Below are positions 23,498 through 33,180 of a stretch of DNA of 64,000 nucleotides, piece after piece. The position numbers were made by a program, and so were the translations under genes. How positions within the stretch are numbered: the stretch's first letter is position 1; the number at the start of each line of letters is the position of its first letter. The notes below the pieces were generated by a model. It had not been told where the DNA came from, ran no database searches, and saw nothing but the letters and a program-made list of their open reading frames with translations. The DNA is from Desulfovibrio sp. (GTDB lineage Bacteria > Desulfobacterota > Desulfovibrionia > Desulfovibrionales > Desulfovibrionaceae), in the NCBI GenBank assembly GCA_022839785.1, contig JALHJW010000009.1, positions 62,001 through 126,000 of the forward strand, written 5' to 3'.

Positions 23498-23980
23498 ATG
23501 CTGGTCGCGGTCATCTCGGACACCCATCTCATGCAGCCCACGCCCTGGTTCCGCGGCGTCTTCGCGGAGCATCTGGCCGGGGCCGACGCCCTCATCCACT
23601 GCGGCGACGTCACCGGACCCGCCATGCTGGCCTTCCTCGAAGCCTCGCATCCGAATTTTCACGGCGTGTGCGGCAACATGTGCGCCTTCGGCTCCTCGGG
23701 CGGGCTGCCCCCGCGCCTCTCCCTGGATATGGCGGGCTTCCGCCTGGGCGCGGCCCACGGCTGGGGACCGCGCCCGGAGGTGCCCCAGCGTGTGGCCGAG
23801 GCCTTCGGTCCGGACTACGACGTGGTCTGCTTCGGCCACACCCACCGCTTCACTTGGCTGCGCCACGGCAGGACCTGGCTGCTCAACCCCGGCGCGCTGC
23901 AGGAGGGGGAGGGCAGCCTCGCCCTCCTGACCCTGGAGCCCGGCCGGGAGCCTGAGGTCCGGCAGGTGCGGGCGGAGTGA
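23498..23980 (+). CDS. YfcE/MJ0936-type metallophosphoesterase
   Basis: The 160-residue protein has AVISDTHL, LIHCGDVTG, GVCGNMCA, AHGWGPRP, CFGHTHRF and LLNPGAL, the ordered metal-site motifs of calcineurin-like phosphodiesterases of the YfcE/VPS29 group. The usual GN(C/H)D motif reads GNMC, so one metal-proximal acidic residue is missing. Activity on cyclic or bis-phosphate model substrates is typical of the family; the true substrate is unknown. GTAAGGAGGGGAC precedes ATG 23498. Confidence 0.85.
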   Translation: MLVAVISDTHLMQPTPWFRGVFAEHLAGADALIHCGDVTGPAMLAFLEASHPNFHGVCGNMCAFGSSGGLPPRLSLDMAGFRLGAAHGWGPRPEVPQRVAEAFGPDYDVVCFGHTHRFTWLRHGRTWLLNPGALQEGEGSLALLTLEPGREPEVRQVRAE

Positions 23981-24041
23981 AGGCGATCCGCCGCGGAACG
24001 ATTGCAGACGAGATGTGGGCGACGACGCCCGCGTCAGGAAC

Positions 24042-24072
24042 AAAAAGCGGGCGCGCAAGCGCCCGCTTTTTT
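24042..24072. terminator. Bidirectional intrinsic terminator
   Basis: AAAAAGCGGGCGC, loop GCAA, GCGCCCGCTTTTTT. Flanking A and T runs allow it to end both the plus-strand phosphoesterase transcript and the minus-strand pfkB-like operon. Confidence 0.9.
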
Positions 24073-24142
24073 CTTGCGGCGGCCGCTGCCGGCCGCCGCT
24101 TGTCCGCGTCCGTCCGCGGTCGATTGTCTTTTCTCTTCTCCC

Positions 24143-25072
24143 CTACACCCCGAAGTTCTGTTTGTGCCTGGCCCAGAATTCCTCGGCGGTGAAGGCGTGC
24201 TCCTGGGTGCCGTGGCGCTCCACGCAGAAGCTGGCGCAGGTCGAGCCCATGAGGGCCGCGTCCTGGATTTCGCGACCTTCGGCCAGCCCCTTGAGCAGGC
24301 CCGCGCGGAAGGCGTCGCCCGCGCCGGTGGGGTCGGCCACCTTGGCCGCCTTGGCCGCGGGAATGGGGATCTCGCGGTTCTTGGCGTGGATCACGGAGCC
24401 CTTCTCGCCCAAGGTGACGATGATCGCGCCGCACAGGTCGAGCAGTCCGGCCTTGTCCTTGCCCGTGACGTTCTGGATCAGCTCGAACTCGTAGTCGTTG
24501 CAGATCAGCATGGCCGCCCCGCTGATCGAGCCCAGGAGCTGGTCCGGCGAGAGCGCCGTGGTCTGCTGGCCCGGGTCGAAGAGGTAGGGGATCTTGAGCG
24601 TCTTCAGGACGGACGGGTACTCGGTCATGTCCTGCACGTTGCCGGGCGAGACGATGGCCAGCGCGTCGTCGGGCGGCACGCTATTCCAGTCGAAGCGCGA
24701 GGGCTGGCGCATGGCCCCGGGGTTGAAGCCGGTGATCTGGTTGTCGGCCTTGTCCGTGGTGATGTAGGCCCCGGCCGTGAATTCCGTCTCGATGGTGCGG
24801 ATGCCCCGCAGCGACAGGCTCATGCCGCGCAGCCACTGGGCGTAGCCGTCGAAATCCTTGCCCGCCGAACCGATGATCAGCGGGTCGGCGTCGAGCAGGC
24901 GCAGGGAGTAGGCGATGTTGCCCGCGGTGCCGCCGAACTTCTCGTCCAGGCCGTCCACCAGGAAGCAGACGTTGAGGATGTGCAGCTTGTCCGGCAGGAT
25001 GTGGTCCTGAAAGCGCCCCGGAAAGGTCATGATGCGGTCGTAGGCCAGGGAGCCGTTGACGTAGATGCGCAC
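24143..25072 (-). CDS. PfkB-family carbohydrate/nucleoside kinase
   Basis: The 309-residue kinase has the N-terminal glycine motif EKFGGTAGNIAYSLRLL and the C-terminal anion-hole/catalytic motif VADPTGAGDAFRAGLL with the base Asp. The pattern is closest to adenosine or sugar kinases of the ribokinase group; no feature separates the substrates. GTG 25072 was chosen because AGGAGG precedes it and the upstream cutA stop (TGATCGTG) ends just before it. It is the last gene of a cytochrome-cutA-kinase unit, followed by a bidirectional terminator. Confidence 0.85.
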   Translation of the reverse strand: MRIYVNGSLAYDRIMTFPGRFQDHILPDKLHILNVCFLVDGLDEKFGGTAGNIAYSLRLLDADPLIIGSAGKDFDGYAQWLRGMSLSLRGIRTIETEFTAGAYITTDKADNQITGFNPGAMRQPSRFDWNSVPPDDALAIVSPGNVQDMTEYPSVLKTLKIPYLFDPGQQTTALSPDQLLGSISGAAMLICNDYEFELIQNVTGKDKAGLLDLCGAIIVTLGEKGSVIHAKNREIPIPAAKAAKVADPTGAGDAFRAGLLKGLAEGREIQDAALMGSTCASFCVERHGTQEHAFTAEEFWARHKQNFGV

Positions 25073-25074
25073 GA

Positions 25075-25401
25075 TCAGGCCTCCTGGGGGTCGGTGACGT
25101 CCTCGACCCATTTGATGAAGTCCACGTTGGCCTTGAGCACCGGCATGGCCGAGATGCAGGGCACCTCGTAGGGGTGCAACTCGCGGATGGCCGGGATGAC
25201 GAAGTGGACCTTGCGCATCAGGCACTTGATGATCAGCACGACCTCCGCAGACTCCTCGATCTTGCCGTCCCACCAGTACAGGGACTCGACGTTGTCCAGG
25301 ATGTTCACGCAGGCCGCCAGCTTCTGTTCGAGCAGGCCGCGGGCGATTTTGCGCGCCGTGTCCTTGTCCGGCGCGGTCACGTAGAGCGAGGCGAGAGACA
25401 T
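25075..25401 (-). CDS. cutA: CutA1 divalent-cation tolerance-like protein
   Basis: The 108-residue protein matches CutA1 throughout: VTAPDKDTARKIARGLLEQKLAACVNI, SLYWWDGKIEESAEVVLIIK and ELHPYEVPCISAMPV. CutA1 is a trimeric PII-like protein; the link to copper tolerance is weak and its biochemical role is open. AAGGAG precedes ATG 25401. Gene spacing places it between a c-type cytochrome and a PfkB kinase on the same transcript. Confidence 0.92.
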   Translation of the reverse strand: MSLASLYVTAPDKDTARKIARGLLEQKLAACVNILDNVESLYWWDGKIEESAEVVLIIKCLMRKVHFVIPAIRELHPYEVPCISAMPVLKANVDFIKWVEDVTDPQEA

Positions 25402-25458
25402 GAAGGCTCCTTGGGATGGTGTTCCGGATGTGCGCCGGGCGCTCGCGCCCTGGCCGGG

Positions 25459-25770
25459 CTACTTGCAGACCGGGGACGAACCGGGGGCCTGGGCCGAGAG
25501 GAAGGCCGCCACGTCGGCGATGTCCTTGGCCTCCAGCGGCGCGCCGTTGGAACGCATGCGCGTGGCCGTGCGCTCCCACCAGGAGGCGTCGCGGCCCAGG
25601 TTGCCGCAGATGCGCGACGAGGTGTGGCAGCGGGTGCAGACGCTCTTGAAGACGGCCTCGCCGTCCGCCGTGGTGGCCGCGGCGTCCGAGACGCCGCCGT
25701 TGTTGCCGGACATGGCCGCGAAGACGAGGAAGAAGGCCAGGAGGCAGAGGATTTTCATCATCGTGGACAC
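25459..25770 (-). CDS. Small monohaem c-type cytochrome
   Basis: The 103-residue protein has a signal peptide (MKILCLLAFFLVFAAMS) and one haem site CTRCH at 45-49, with a distal methionine candidate in RMRSNGAPL and the class I-like ending DIADVAAFLSAQ. It is a periplasmic electron carrier of the cytochrome c553 type. GTG 25770 was taken as start because GGAGG lies six bases upstream; ATG 25761 is possible. Two extra cysteines (CG near 57 and the C-terminal VCK) are unusual for the class. Confidence 0.82.
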   Translation of the reverse strand: MSTMMKILCLLAFFLVFAAMSGNNGGVSDAAATTADGEAVFKSVCTRCHTSSRICGNLGRDASWWERTATRMRSNGAPLEAKDIADVAAFLSAQAPGSSPVCK

Positions 25771-25951
25771 TGCATACCTCCGAGGGGGATTGCGGGCCGG
25801 CCGGACTGTCCGAGGTCTCGGCGGCCCGGAGTCTTGTAACCGAAAATCCGGCGCATCCGCAAGCCGTGTACTTTGTCTGCGGAGTAGCACACTATGCCGG
25901 AAAGGCAATGCATTTGTGCAATCCGTGAAAATGTCCGGAAACGAGGTTCAC

Positions 25952-26599
25952 ATGAGCAGCAGGACGCGGTCGGCCGAGGCGATCCATGACGCGCTGTCCG
26001 GCATCTATCCTCCGGTCCGTTCCTTTCTGGATTTCAGCACGCCGTGGCAGCTCCTGACGGCCACGATCCTTTCCGCGCAATGCACCGACGAACGCGTGAA
26101 CAGGGTCACGCCTGCGTTGTTCGAGCGTTGGCCCGGCCCGCGGGAGATGGCGCAGGCGGCGCAGGAGGATGTGGAGGCGGCGGTGCGCTCCACGGGATTC
26201 TTCCGCAACAAGGCCAGGAACATCATCGCCGCGTCGCGTCTCATCGTCGCCGAATTCGGCGGCGAGACGCCGCGTCGCATGGAAGACCTCCTGCGGCTGC
26301 CCGGCGTGGCGCGCAAGACCGCCAACATCGTGCTCACCCAGGGGTTCGGGCTCGTCGAGGGCATCGCCGTGGACACCCACGTGGCCCGGCTGGCCCAGCG
26401 CCTGGGCCTCTCGGACTCCGACCGCCCCGAGGTCATCGAGCGCGACCTGTGCGCCGCCTTCAGGCGCGAGGACTGGGGCGGCGTCAACCACCTGCTCATC
26501 CAGCACGGCCGGGCCGTATGCACCGCGAGGAAGCCGCGCTGCAGCGCCTGCGCCGTGGCCGCGCTCTGCCCCAAAAAAGGGGTGACATCGGCGGCCTGA
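25952..26599 (+). CDS. nth: Endonuclease III
   Basis: The 215-residue base-excision-repair glycosylase/AP lyase has the helix-hairpin-helix LPGVARKTANIVL with catalytic Lys122, the catalytic Asp141 in AVDTHVAR, and the 4Fe-4S ligands Cys190, Cys197, Cys200 and Cys206 (CX6CX2CX5C). It removes oxidised pyrimidines. GAGGTT precedes ATG 25952; an in-frame ATG at 25931 would add seven residues. Confidence 0.95.
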   Translation: MSSRTRSAEAIHDALSGIYPPVRSFLDFSTPWQLLTATILSAQCTDERVNRVTPALFERWPGPREMAQAAQEDVEAAVRSTGFFRNKARNIIAASRLIVAEFGGETPRRMEDLLRLPGVARKTANIVLTQGFGLVEGIAVDTHVARLAQRLGLSDSDRPEVIERDLCAAFRREDWGGVNHLLIQHGRAVCTARKPRCSACAVAALCPKKGVTSAA

Positions 26600-26609
26600 C
26601 GGCTAGAAT
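26582..26609 (+). promoter_or_regulatory. Promoter of murA
   Basis: GTGACA (26582-26587), a 16-bp spacer and TAGAAT (26604-26609) lie 33 bp before murA and overlap the end of nth. The TAGAAY form of the -10 hexamer recurs at other genes in this window. Confidence 0.5.
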
Positions 26610-26642
26610 GGCCTCGGCGACACCTCGCCGGAAAGGATCATC

Positions 26643-27902
<1,260 letters not shown>

Positions 27903-27949
27903 GCGCGGTTTGCGCCGGGCCGTGGCGCGGGCGCGCGGGAGGGCGGTCG

Positions 27950-28033
27950 ATGAGCATCGAGGCGTTTTTTGCCTGCCCCCGCTCCCGCGCCTGCGGTGAG
28001 TCCGGCGAGCGCCCGCGGGCCTTCCGCCCATGA
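27950..28033 (+). CDS. Short ORF coupled to comEC
   Basis: ATG 27950, six bases after GGGAGGGCGG, opens a 27-residue frame whose TGA overlaps the comEC ATG (ATGA at 28030-28033). comEC itself lacks a good ribosome-binding site. The peptide has no recognised relatives. It may exist only to deliver ribosomes to comEC; part of it lies in a repeat element. Confidence 0.35.
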   Translation: MSIEAFFACPRSRACGESGERPRAFRP

Positions 28034-28120
28034 CCGCGAAGCGCGCCAACGGTTTTGGGGGGAAGAGGGAGAAGACCGCCGGGGCGGGGGGATCCTCCCC
28101 CCGCCCCGGCGGTCTTCTCC
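28010..28120. repeat. GACCGCGAAGCGCG-type repeat with long inverted repeat, copy A
   Basis: The leading part (GACCGCGAAGCGCG, then TTTTGGGG and AAGAGGG) is shared with 51580-51690. It is followed by a perfect 25-bp inverted repeat (28068-28092 and 28096-28120, loop TCC). In this copy the element carries the start codon and first roughly 30 codons of comEC, an unusual position for an intergenic repeat. Confidence 0.7.
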
Positions 28121-30600
28121 TCTGGCAGCTCCTGCTGCTGGCGCATGCGGCCGGGATCGCCGCGCTGTGCGCGCCGTGGGCCGGGGCCGCCGCCCTGGCC
28201 AGTCTGGCGCTGCTGGTGCGGCTGCACGATCCGGAACGGTTTCGGCCCGTGGCCCTGCTGCTGGCGTTCGCGCTCGGCCTGGGGCACGCCTGGGTCAGGC
28301 TGCCGGACGATCCGCTGGAGGACGCCGACGCCATTCCGGCCTTCATGTTGGAGCGGGAGAAGGTCCGGGTGGAGGGGCTGGCCGTGGAGGTCGAGACCCG
28401 GCCCCGGAACGTGTGGAACGTGGTTCTCGGCGAGGCCTCCTGCGTGCGCGCGGACGGAGAGCGGACCGGGCTGCCGGGCGGGCTGCTGCTGACCTGGGAG
28501 CATCCGCCCGCGCCGCCCGCGCCCGGAATGCGGCTGACGGCGGAGACGCGCGTCTATCCCCAAGGCGGTCTGGCCAATTTCGGCGGATGGGACTTCGCCC
28601 GGTCCTGGGCGTTGCGCGGCGTGTTCTGGCGGGCCTGGGCGCGGGGCCACGAGGCGCGCCCCGAGGGTGAGCCGCCGGACGGCGCCGCCGCCCGGCGCGC
28701 GGCCCTGGCGACGCGGCTGGCCGCCCTGGCCCCGCCGGACCAGGGCGGGGCGCTGCTGCGCGCCCTGCTCACCGGGGACCGCTCCGGCCTCTCGCAGCAG
28801 ACCGTGGAGCGCATGCGCGCCTCCGCCCTGGCACACACCCTGGCGCTCTCCGGCCTGCACCTGGCCATGGCCGCGGGCCTCGGGTTCGGGCTGGCCTGGC
28901 TGGCGGGCAGGGCGCGCCCGGAAATCTATCTCGCGACGCCCCTGCCGCGTCTGGCTGTGCTCCTGGGCGCGCCCCTGGCGCTGCTCTATCTCTGGCTCGG
29001 CGGGGCAGGGCATTCGCTGCTGCGCGCGGCCCTGATGTTCGCGGCCTTCGGCCTGGCGCTCTGGCGCGGCCGGGCCGGGGCCTTCCTGGACGGGCTCTTC
29101 CTGGCCCTGGCCGCGATCCTGCTGGCCTCGCCCCTCTCGCTCTTCGATCTTTCCCTGCAGATGTCCGTGCTGGCCGTGGCCGGGATCATCGTTCTGGGGC
29201 CGTACGCGGACGCCGTTGCGCGCGGCCTCGCCGACCTCGTGCCGGGGGGAGGGGAGCGGCGCGCCGCCAAGCTGCTGGTGCGCTGGCCCCTGACCTTGCT
29301 CGGGGTGAGCCTGGCCGCCAACCTGGCCCTGCTGCCCCTGACTTTGCGGACCTTCGGCCAGGTCCCGGCCGGGCTCGTCTGGAACCTGCTGTGGCTGCCG
29401 CTGATGCAGTTCTGGGTCATGCCCGCCGGACTGCTGGCGCTGCTCCCGGCGGCCGCGGGCTGGGACGGTCCCGCCGCCTGCCTGCTCGGCCTGGCCGCGC
29501 TGCCCGCCCGCTTCCTGCTGGCTTGCCTGGAGCGGGCCGACGCCGCCGGGCTGCTGGCCGGACTGTCCGGGGTCCGGCCGCTCTGGCCCGCCATGCTCGG
29601 CTACTGGGTCCTCGCGGCCTGGCTGCTCATGCGTCCGGCGCGGGGGCCGCGGCGGCTGCCCGGGCTGGTCCTGGCCTTCTGCCTGCTGGCCGGGCCGGGG
29701 CTGCTGGGCCTGTGGGAGCAGTCGCGGGACCGCGTGGCCGTGGAGTTCCTGGACGTGGGCCAGGGCCAGGCCGTGCTCATCGAGACGCCGGGCGGACGGC
29801 GGACGCTGGTGGACGCGGGCGGCGTCTCGGCGGCGGGGTTCGACATGGGCCGGGCCGTGGTCGTGCCGCGTCTGACCCTGAACCATGCCCCGAGGCTCGA
29901 TCTGCTGTTCCTGTCCCACGCCGAGAACGACCACGCGGGCGGGGCCGGGGCCGTGGCCGGGGCGCTGCGCGTGGGAGGCCTCGTGTGGAGCGGACGGGAG
30001 GCGGAGGCCCCGGCGGGCCGGGCCGTGGCGGAGCGCATGGCGGCCGCGGGCGTGCCGCTGCGCGCGGTGCGCGCCGGAGAACGGGTGGAGCTGGGGGGCG
30101 GCGCGGCCATCGAGGTGCTGCATCCCGGGCCGGAGTTCGTCTCCAAAAAGGCCAACGACCTTTCCCTGGTGCTGCGTCTGACCTGGCGGGGCCGGGGGCT
30201 GGCGCTGCTGCCCGGCGACCTGGAGCGGCCGGGGATGCGCGGCCTGTTCGAGCAGGCCCGGCCCATGGCCGCGGCGCTCCTGGCCCTGCCGCACCACGGC
30301 TCGGCCGGAAGCCTGGAGCCGCGCCTCTACCGGGCCGTGGCCCCGGATCTGGCGGTGGCCTCGGCGGGCTGGCTGAACCGCTGGGACTTTCCCGCCTGCA
30401 CGGTGCGCGCGGCCCTGGACGCTGTCGGCCTGCCGCTCTGGACCACGGGCGCGTACGGCGCGGTGCGCCTGGAATGGAGCAGCCCGGACGCCCGTCCCGT
30501 GGTGCGCACGGCCCTGGCCGCGCCCCTGCCCCTGCAGCCTTGCCAGGAGGATGGGAAAACGCGTAGGGATGACGGCAGGATACCCGACCGGGAGGAATGA
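28030..30600 (+). CDS. comEC: ComEC/Rec2-family DNA internalisation protein
   Basis: The 856-residue inner-membrane protein has an N-terminal helix pair and soluble domain, a central competence domain (LAHTLALSGLHLAMAAGL) and a C-terminal metallo-beta-lactamase domain with FLDVGQGQAVLIE, SHAENDHAGG and LPHHGSAGS. It forms the channel for single-stranded DNA during transformation. The first 32 or so residues (Lys/Gly/Pro-rich) are encoded by a repeat element and are not part of the family. No ATG, GTG or TTG lies between the repeat and the first helix LLLWQLLLLAH, so the repeat must supply the start. Confidence 0.88.
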   Translation: MTAKRANGFGGKREKTAGAGGSSPRPGGLLLWQLLLLAHAAGIAALCAPWAGAAALASLALLVRLHDPERFRPVALLLAFALGLGHAWVRLPDDPLEDADAIPAFMLEREKVRVEGLAVEVETRPRNVWNVVLGEASCVRADGERTGLPGGLLLTWEHPPAPPAPGMRLTAETRVYPQGGLANFGGWDFARSWALRGVFWRAWARGHEARPEGEPPDGAAARRAALATRLAALAPPDQGGALLRALLTGDRSGLSQQTVERMRASALAHTLALSGLHLAMAAGLGFGLAWLAGRARPEIYLATPLPRLAVLLGAPLALLYLWLGGAGHSLLRAALMFAAFGLALWRGRAGAFLDGLFLALAAILLASPLSLFDLSLQMSVLAVAGIIVLGPYADAVARGLADLVPGGGERRAAKLLVRWPLTLLGVSLAANLALLPLTLRTFGQVPAGLVWNLLWLPLMQFWVMPAGLLALLPAAAGWDGPAACLLGLAALPARFLLACLERADAAGLLAGLSGVRPLWPAMLGYWVLAAWLLMRPARGPRRLPGLVLAFCLLAGPGLLGLWEQSRDRVAVEFLDVGQGQAVLIETPGGRRTLVDAGGVSAAGFDMGRAVVVPRLTLNHAPRLDLLFLSHAENDHAGGAGAVAGALRVGGLVWSGREAEAPAGRAVAERMAAAGVPLRAVRAGERVELGGGAAIEVLHPGPEFVSKKANDLSLVLRLTWRGRGLALLPGDLERPGMRGLFEQARPMAAALLALPHHGSAGSLEPRLYRAVAPDLAVASAGWLNRWDFPACTVRAALDAVGLPLWTTGAYGAVRLEWSSPDARPVVRTALAAPLPLQPCQEDGKTRRDDGRIPDREE

Positions 30601-30602
30601 AG

Positions 30603-31127
30603 ATGCGCGCCTTGGCCCTGTGTCGTTTCGGCGTCCTGTCGCTGTGTTGCCTGCTCGCCGCGTCCGTTGCCGCCATGGCCCAGTCCGTTGTCCCAAATCC
30701 CCCGCAGGCCGGGGAGCAGGGGTTCATGCAGTGCGTGGAGGACTGGAAAGTGGGGCCGCCCGCCATCTACGGCAGGCAGGACAACCGGCTGCGCCTGGAG
30801 CTGGAATTGCCCGATTCCTGCCGCGAGCAGCCGGTGTTCTATGAGGTGACGGGCCGCGACAAGGCCCAGAAGGCGACCTGCGATTTCTCGGTCGTCTACG
30901 GCAGCGGCGGATCGTCGGAGCGGATCAGGGTCGAGGTCCTGGGCCAGGACGTCAAGGGCGGGGAGATACCGTCCTACGTCAAGGAGCCCGCGCGCCGGGT
31001 CCGCGTGCGCTGCTTCACCCTGGACGAGTACAAGCCCTTTGACGCGCGGCTGTGCGTGCGTTGCGGCAAGGATGTCAGGAAAGACGACGCCTTCGGGCAG
31101 GAGCTGGAGAAGTTCCTCAAGCAGTAG
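30603..31127 (+). CDS. Secreted protein of unknown function
   Basis: The 174-residue product has a signal peptide (FGVLSLCCLLAASVAAMAQS). The mature part contains six cysteines (QCVEDW, DSCREQ, ATCDF, RVRCF, LCVRC), suggesting disulfides or a metal site, and ends in a charged helix. I do not recognise the family. ATG 30603 is preferred over ATG 30597 because GGAGGA lies too close to the latter. The stop of comEC overlaps the earlier ATG, so it may be co-transcribed with comEC. It converges on the transporter gene with an 11-bp overlap. Confidence 0.6.
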   Translation: MRALALCRFGVLSLCCLLAASVAAMAQSVVPNPPQAGEQGFMQCVEDWKVGPPAIYGRQDNRLRLELELPDSCREQPVFYEVTGRDKAQKATCDFSVVYGSGGSSERIRVEVLGQDVKGGEIPSYVKEPARRVRVRCFTLDEYKPFDARLCVRCGKDVRKDDAFGQELEKFLKQ

Positions 31128-32082
31128 GCCCCGGCCGGGCGTCGCCGTCCGCCTGGCGCTCCGCCGCGTCGTCGCGCGTCCAGAGGCGCGCCAGGGTCAT
31201 GCCCGCCAGGTTCTGCCAGAGACTGAAGACGGCCCCGGGCAGGGCCGCGGCCGGACCGAAGAAGGCCCCGGCCAGGGCCACGGCCAGTCCCGAGTTCTGC
31301 ATGCCCACCTCGATGGAGATGGTGCGGGCCGCGATGCGCTCCGCGCCCAACCCCCTGGCCGCCAGGAATCCGAGGAGGAAGCCCAGGCCGTTGTGCAGCG
31401 CCACGGCGGCCATGACCAGGGCCGGAAAGGCCAGGATGGTCCTCTGGTTCAAGGCCACCACGCAGGCGATGACCGCGGAGATGGCCAGCACCGAGACGGA
31501 GGGGAAGATGCGGAGCAGGGGCCTGAGGCGCTCGCGCAGGAGGCGGCGCAGGATCAGGCCGTCGAGCAGCGGGAAGACCACGATCCAGAAGACGGACTGG
31601 ACCATGGCCCAGAACCGGACCTCGACCCGCTGCCCGGCCAGCAGCTCCACCAGGGCCGGGGTCAGCAGCGGGGCGATCAGGGTCCCGGCCAGGGTCATGA
31701 CCACGGAGAGGGCCACGTCCGCCCGGGCGAAGTAGCTGATGACGTTGGAGGCCGTGCCCGAGGGGCAGCAGCCCACCAGGATGACGCCCAGCGCGGCCTC
31801 CGGCGGCAGGTCGAGGACGAGGCAGAGCAGCCAGGCCGCGGCGGGCATGAGCGTGTACTGCAGCAGCACGCCGAGCCCGGCCGTGCGCCATTGCCGGAAG
31901 ACCCGCGCGAAGTCCGCGAATTCCAGGGTCAGGCCCATGCCGAACATGATGACGCCGAGTCCGAGGGAGATGTGCGGCCTGATCCAGGCGAACAGGGGCG
32001 GGTGCAGCAGCCCCAGGGCCGAGAAGCCCACGGCCAGGGGCAGGAAGCCGCGTTCGATGAGGCCCGCCAGGCGGTTCAGCAC
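31117..32082 (-). CDS. Bile acid:sodium symporter (BASS) family transporter
   Basis: The 321-residue membrane protein has about nine to ten helices. VGCCPSGTASNVISYFARADVALSV is the crossover helix with the CPSGTASN motif that binds sodium and substrate, and the second crossover reads RTISIEVGMQNSGLAVALA. Bacterial members move pantoate, bile acids or other organic anions. GTG 32082, after GGAGG, overlaps the ttuA-like stop by 7 bp. Substrate unknown. Confidence 0.87.
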   Translation of the reverse strand: MLNRLAGLIERGFLPLAVGFSALGLLHPPLFAWIRPHISLGLGVIMFGMGLTLEFADFARVFRQWRTAGLGVLLQYTLMPAAAWLLCLVLDLPPEAALGVILVGCCPSGTASNVISYFARADVALSVVMTLAGTLIAPLLTPALVELLAGQRVEVRFWAMVQSVFWIVVFPLLDGLILRRLLRERLRPLLRIFPSVSVLAISAVIACVVALNQRTILAFPALVMAAVALHNGLGFLLGFLAARGLGAERIAARTISIEVGMQNSGLAVALAGAFFGPAAALPGAVFSLWQNLAGMTLARLWTRDDAAERQADGDARPGPTA

Positions 32083-33032
32083 GCTTCGTCCTCCAGGCCC
32101 GCCGCGCCGTCTTCGACAAAAAGCCCCGCCCGCCTCGCCGCCACCATGCGCCTGAGCCCGCACACGCCGCACGTCTCGCGCACCGTGGGCGAGCCGCACC
32201 GCGCGCAGGGCGTCAGGGCCGGGCTCGACCCGGCCACGCTCCGGAAGGCCTCGCGGCCGTTCTTCAGGAAGTTTTCGTAGAACATGATCTTGGCCCCGGG
32301 CCGCGTGTGCTCCAGGTCCTCCAGCAGGACCTTGTGGCCGGTGAAGCTCGCGCCGGACGAGTAGGGGCAGGGCGCGACGACGTTGTCGATGCCCTTGAGG
32401 AACGAGTAGCAGGCCGTCTCGAACTCCGAGAGGCGGTAGAGCGGCTTGATCTTGCGCGCGAAGCCGTCCTCCGCGGGCAGGCACGGTCCCTGGTCCGAGA
32501 GATAGGAGGCGTCCCAGCGCAGGGTGTTGGCGAAGAGCCGGGCCGTCTCGTCGTCCAGGTTGTGGCCCGTGGCCAGCACGTCGAAGCCGCCTTCCCGGGC
32601 CGCGCGGTTGAAGGCGTGGCGCTTGATCTTGCCGCAGGCCGAGCAGATGGGGCGGCCCTTCAGCGCCTCCTTGACCTCGGGGATGGCCAGGCCGTCGTCC
32701 GGCGTGGAGTGCACGAGCAGGGGGATGCCGCGCGGTTCGCAGAACGCCCGGATGTGGGCCAGGGAGGCGTCGGACGAGCCCGGGATGCCGAGGTACACGT
32801 GCAGGCCCGTGACGTCGCAGCCCTGCTCCTTCAGTTCGTGGGCCAGGGCCAGGGAGTCCTTGCCGCCCGACAGGGCCACGAGGACCCGTTCGCCGGGCGC
32901 GATCATGGCGTGGTCCTTGATGGCCCTGGCCACCTGGCCGGAAAAGAAGCGGAAGAAGCAGTCCGGGCAGAAGCCCGTGTTGTGCGAAGGCAGCTTGACC
33001 TGGGCCGGGGCCTTGCAGCGGCGGCATTTCAT
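32076..33032 (-). CDS. TtuA-like tRNA 2-thiolation enzyme (PP-loop ATPase)
   Basis: The 318-residue protein has the TtuA layout: N-terminal zinc finger (Cys3, Cys6, Cys22, Cys25), PP-loop SGGKDS (55-60), 4Fe-4S ligands Cys130, Cys133 and Cys222, and a C-terminal zinc finger CARCG/CGVCG. The three cluster cysteines fall at the same numbers as in Thermus TtuA, which makes 2-thiouridine in tRNA using the sulfur carrier TtuB. A MoaD/ThiS-like gene lies just upstream. ATG 33032 follows AGGAGA. The modified position in this organism is not deducible, and a general tRNA thiolation role is possible. Confidence 0.85.
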   Translation of the reverse strand: MKCRRCKAPAQVKLPSHNTGFCPDCFFRFFSGQVARAIKDHAMIAPGERVLVALSGGKDSLALAHELKEQGCDVTGLHVYLGIPGSSDASLAHIRAFCEPRGIPLLVHSTPDDGLAIPEVKEALKGRPICSACGKIKRHAFNRAAREGGFDVLATGHNLDDETARLFANTLRWDASYLSDQGPCLPAEDGFARKIKPLYRLSEFETACYSFLKGIDNVVAPCPYSSGASFTGHKVLLEDLEHTRPGAKIMFYENFLKNGREAFRSVAGSSPALTPCARCGSPTVRETCGVCGLRRMVAARRAGLFVEDGAAGLEDEAC

Positions 33033-33041
33033 GCCATTCTC

Positions 33042-33180
33042 CTCGTGTGACGTCCGCGCAGTGCGCAACGCCGTGTTGCGCGGAAGACCGCCAGGCCGGG
33101 AACGCGATTCCCGGTCCGGCGTGCGTGTCGCGTGTGCTCGGCGGACAACATGGCGAGCTGCTTCGTGGACGCGACGCTAG
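33042..33180. repeat. CTAG-bounded hairpin-rich repeat, copy 2
   Basis: Runs from CTCGTGTGACGTCC to GGACGCGACGCTAG. The first stem is CCGCGCAGTGC with GTGTTGCGCGG, and the second GGCCGGGAA with TTCCCGGTCC; both differ from copy 1 yet still pair, largely by compensating or G-U changes. It sits inside the minus-strand ttuB-ttuA transcript. Its right end contains the ttuB stop codon, and its left edge touches the ttuA ribosome-binding site. Confidence 0.75.
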
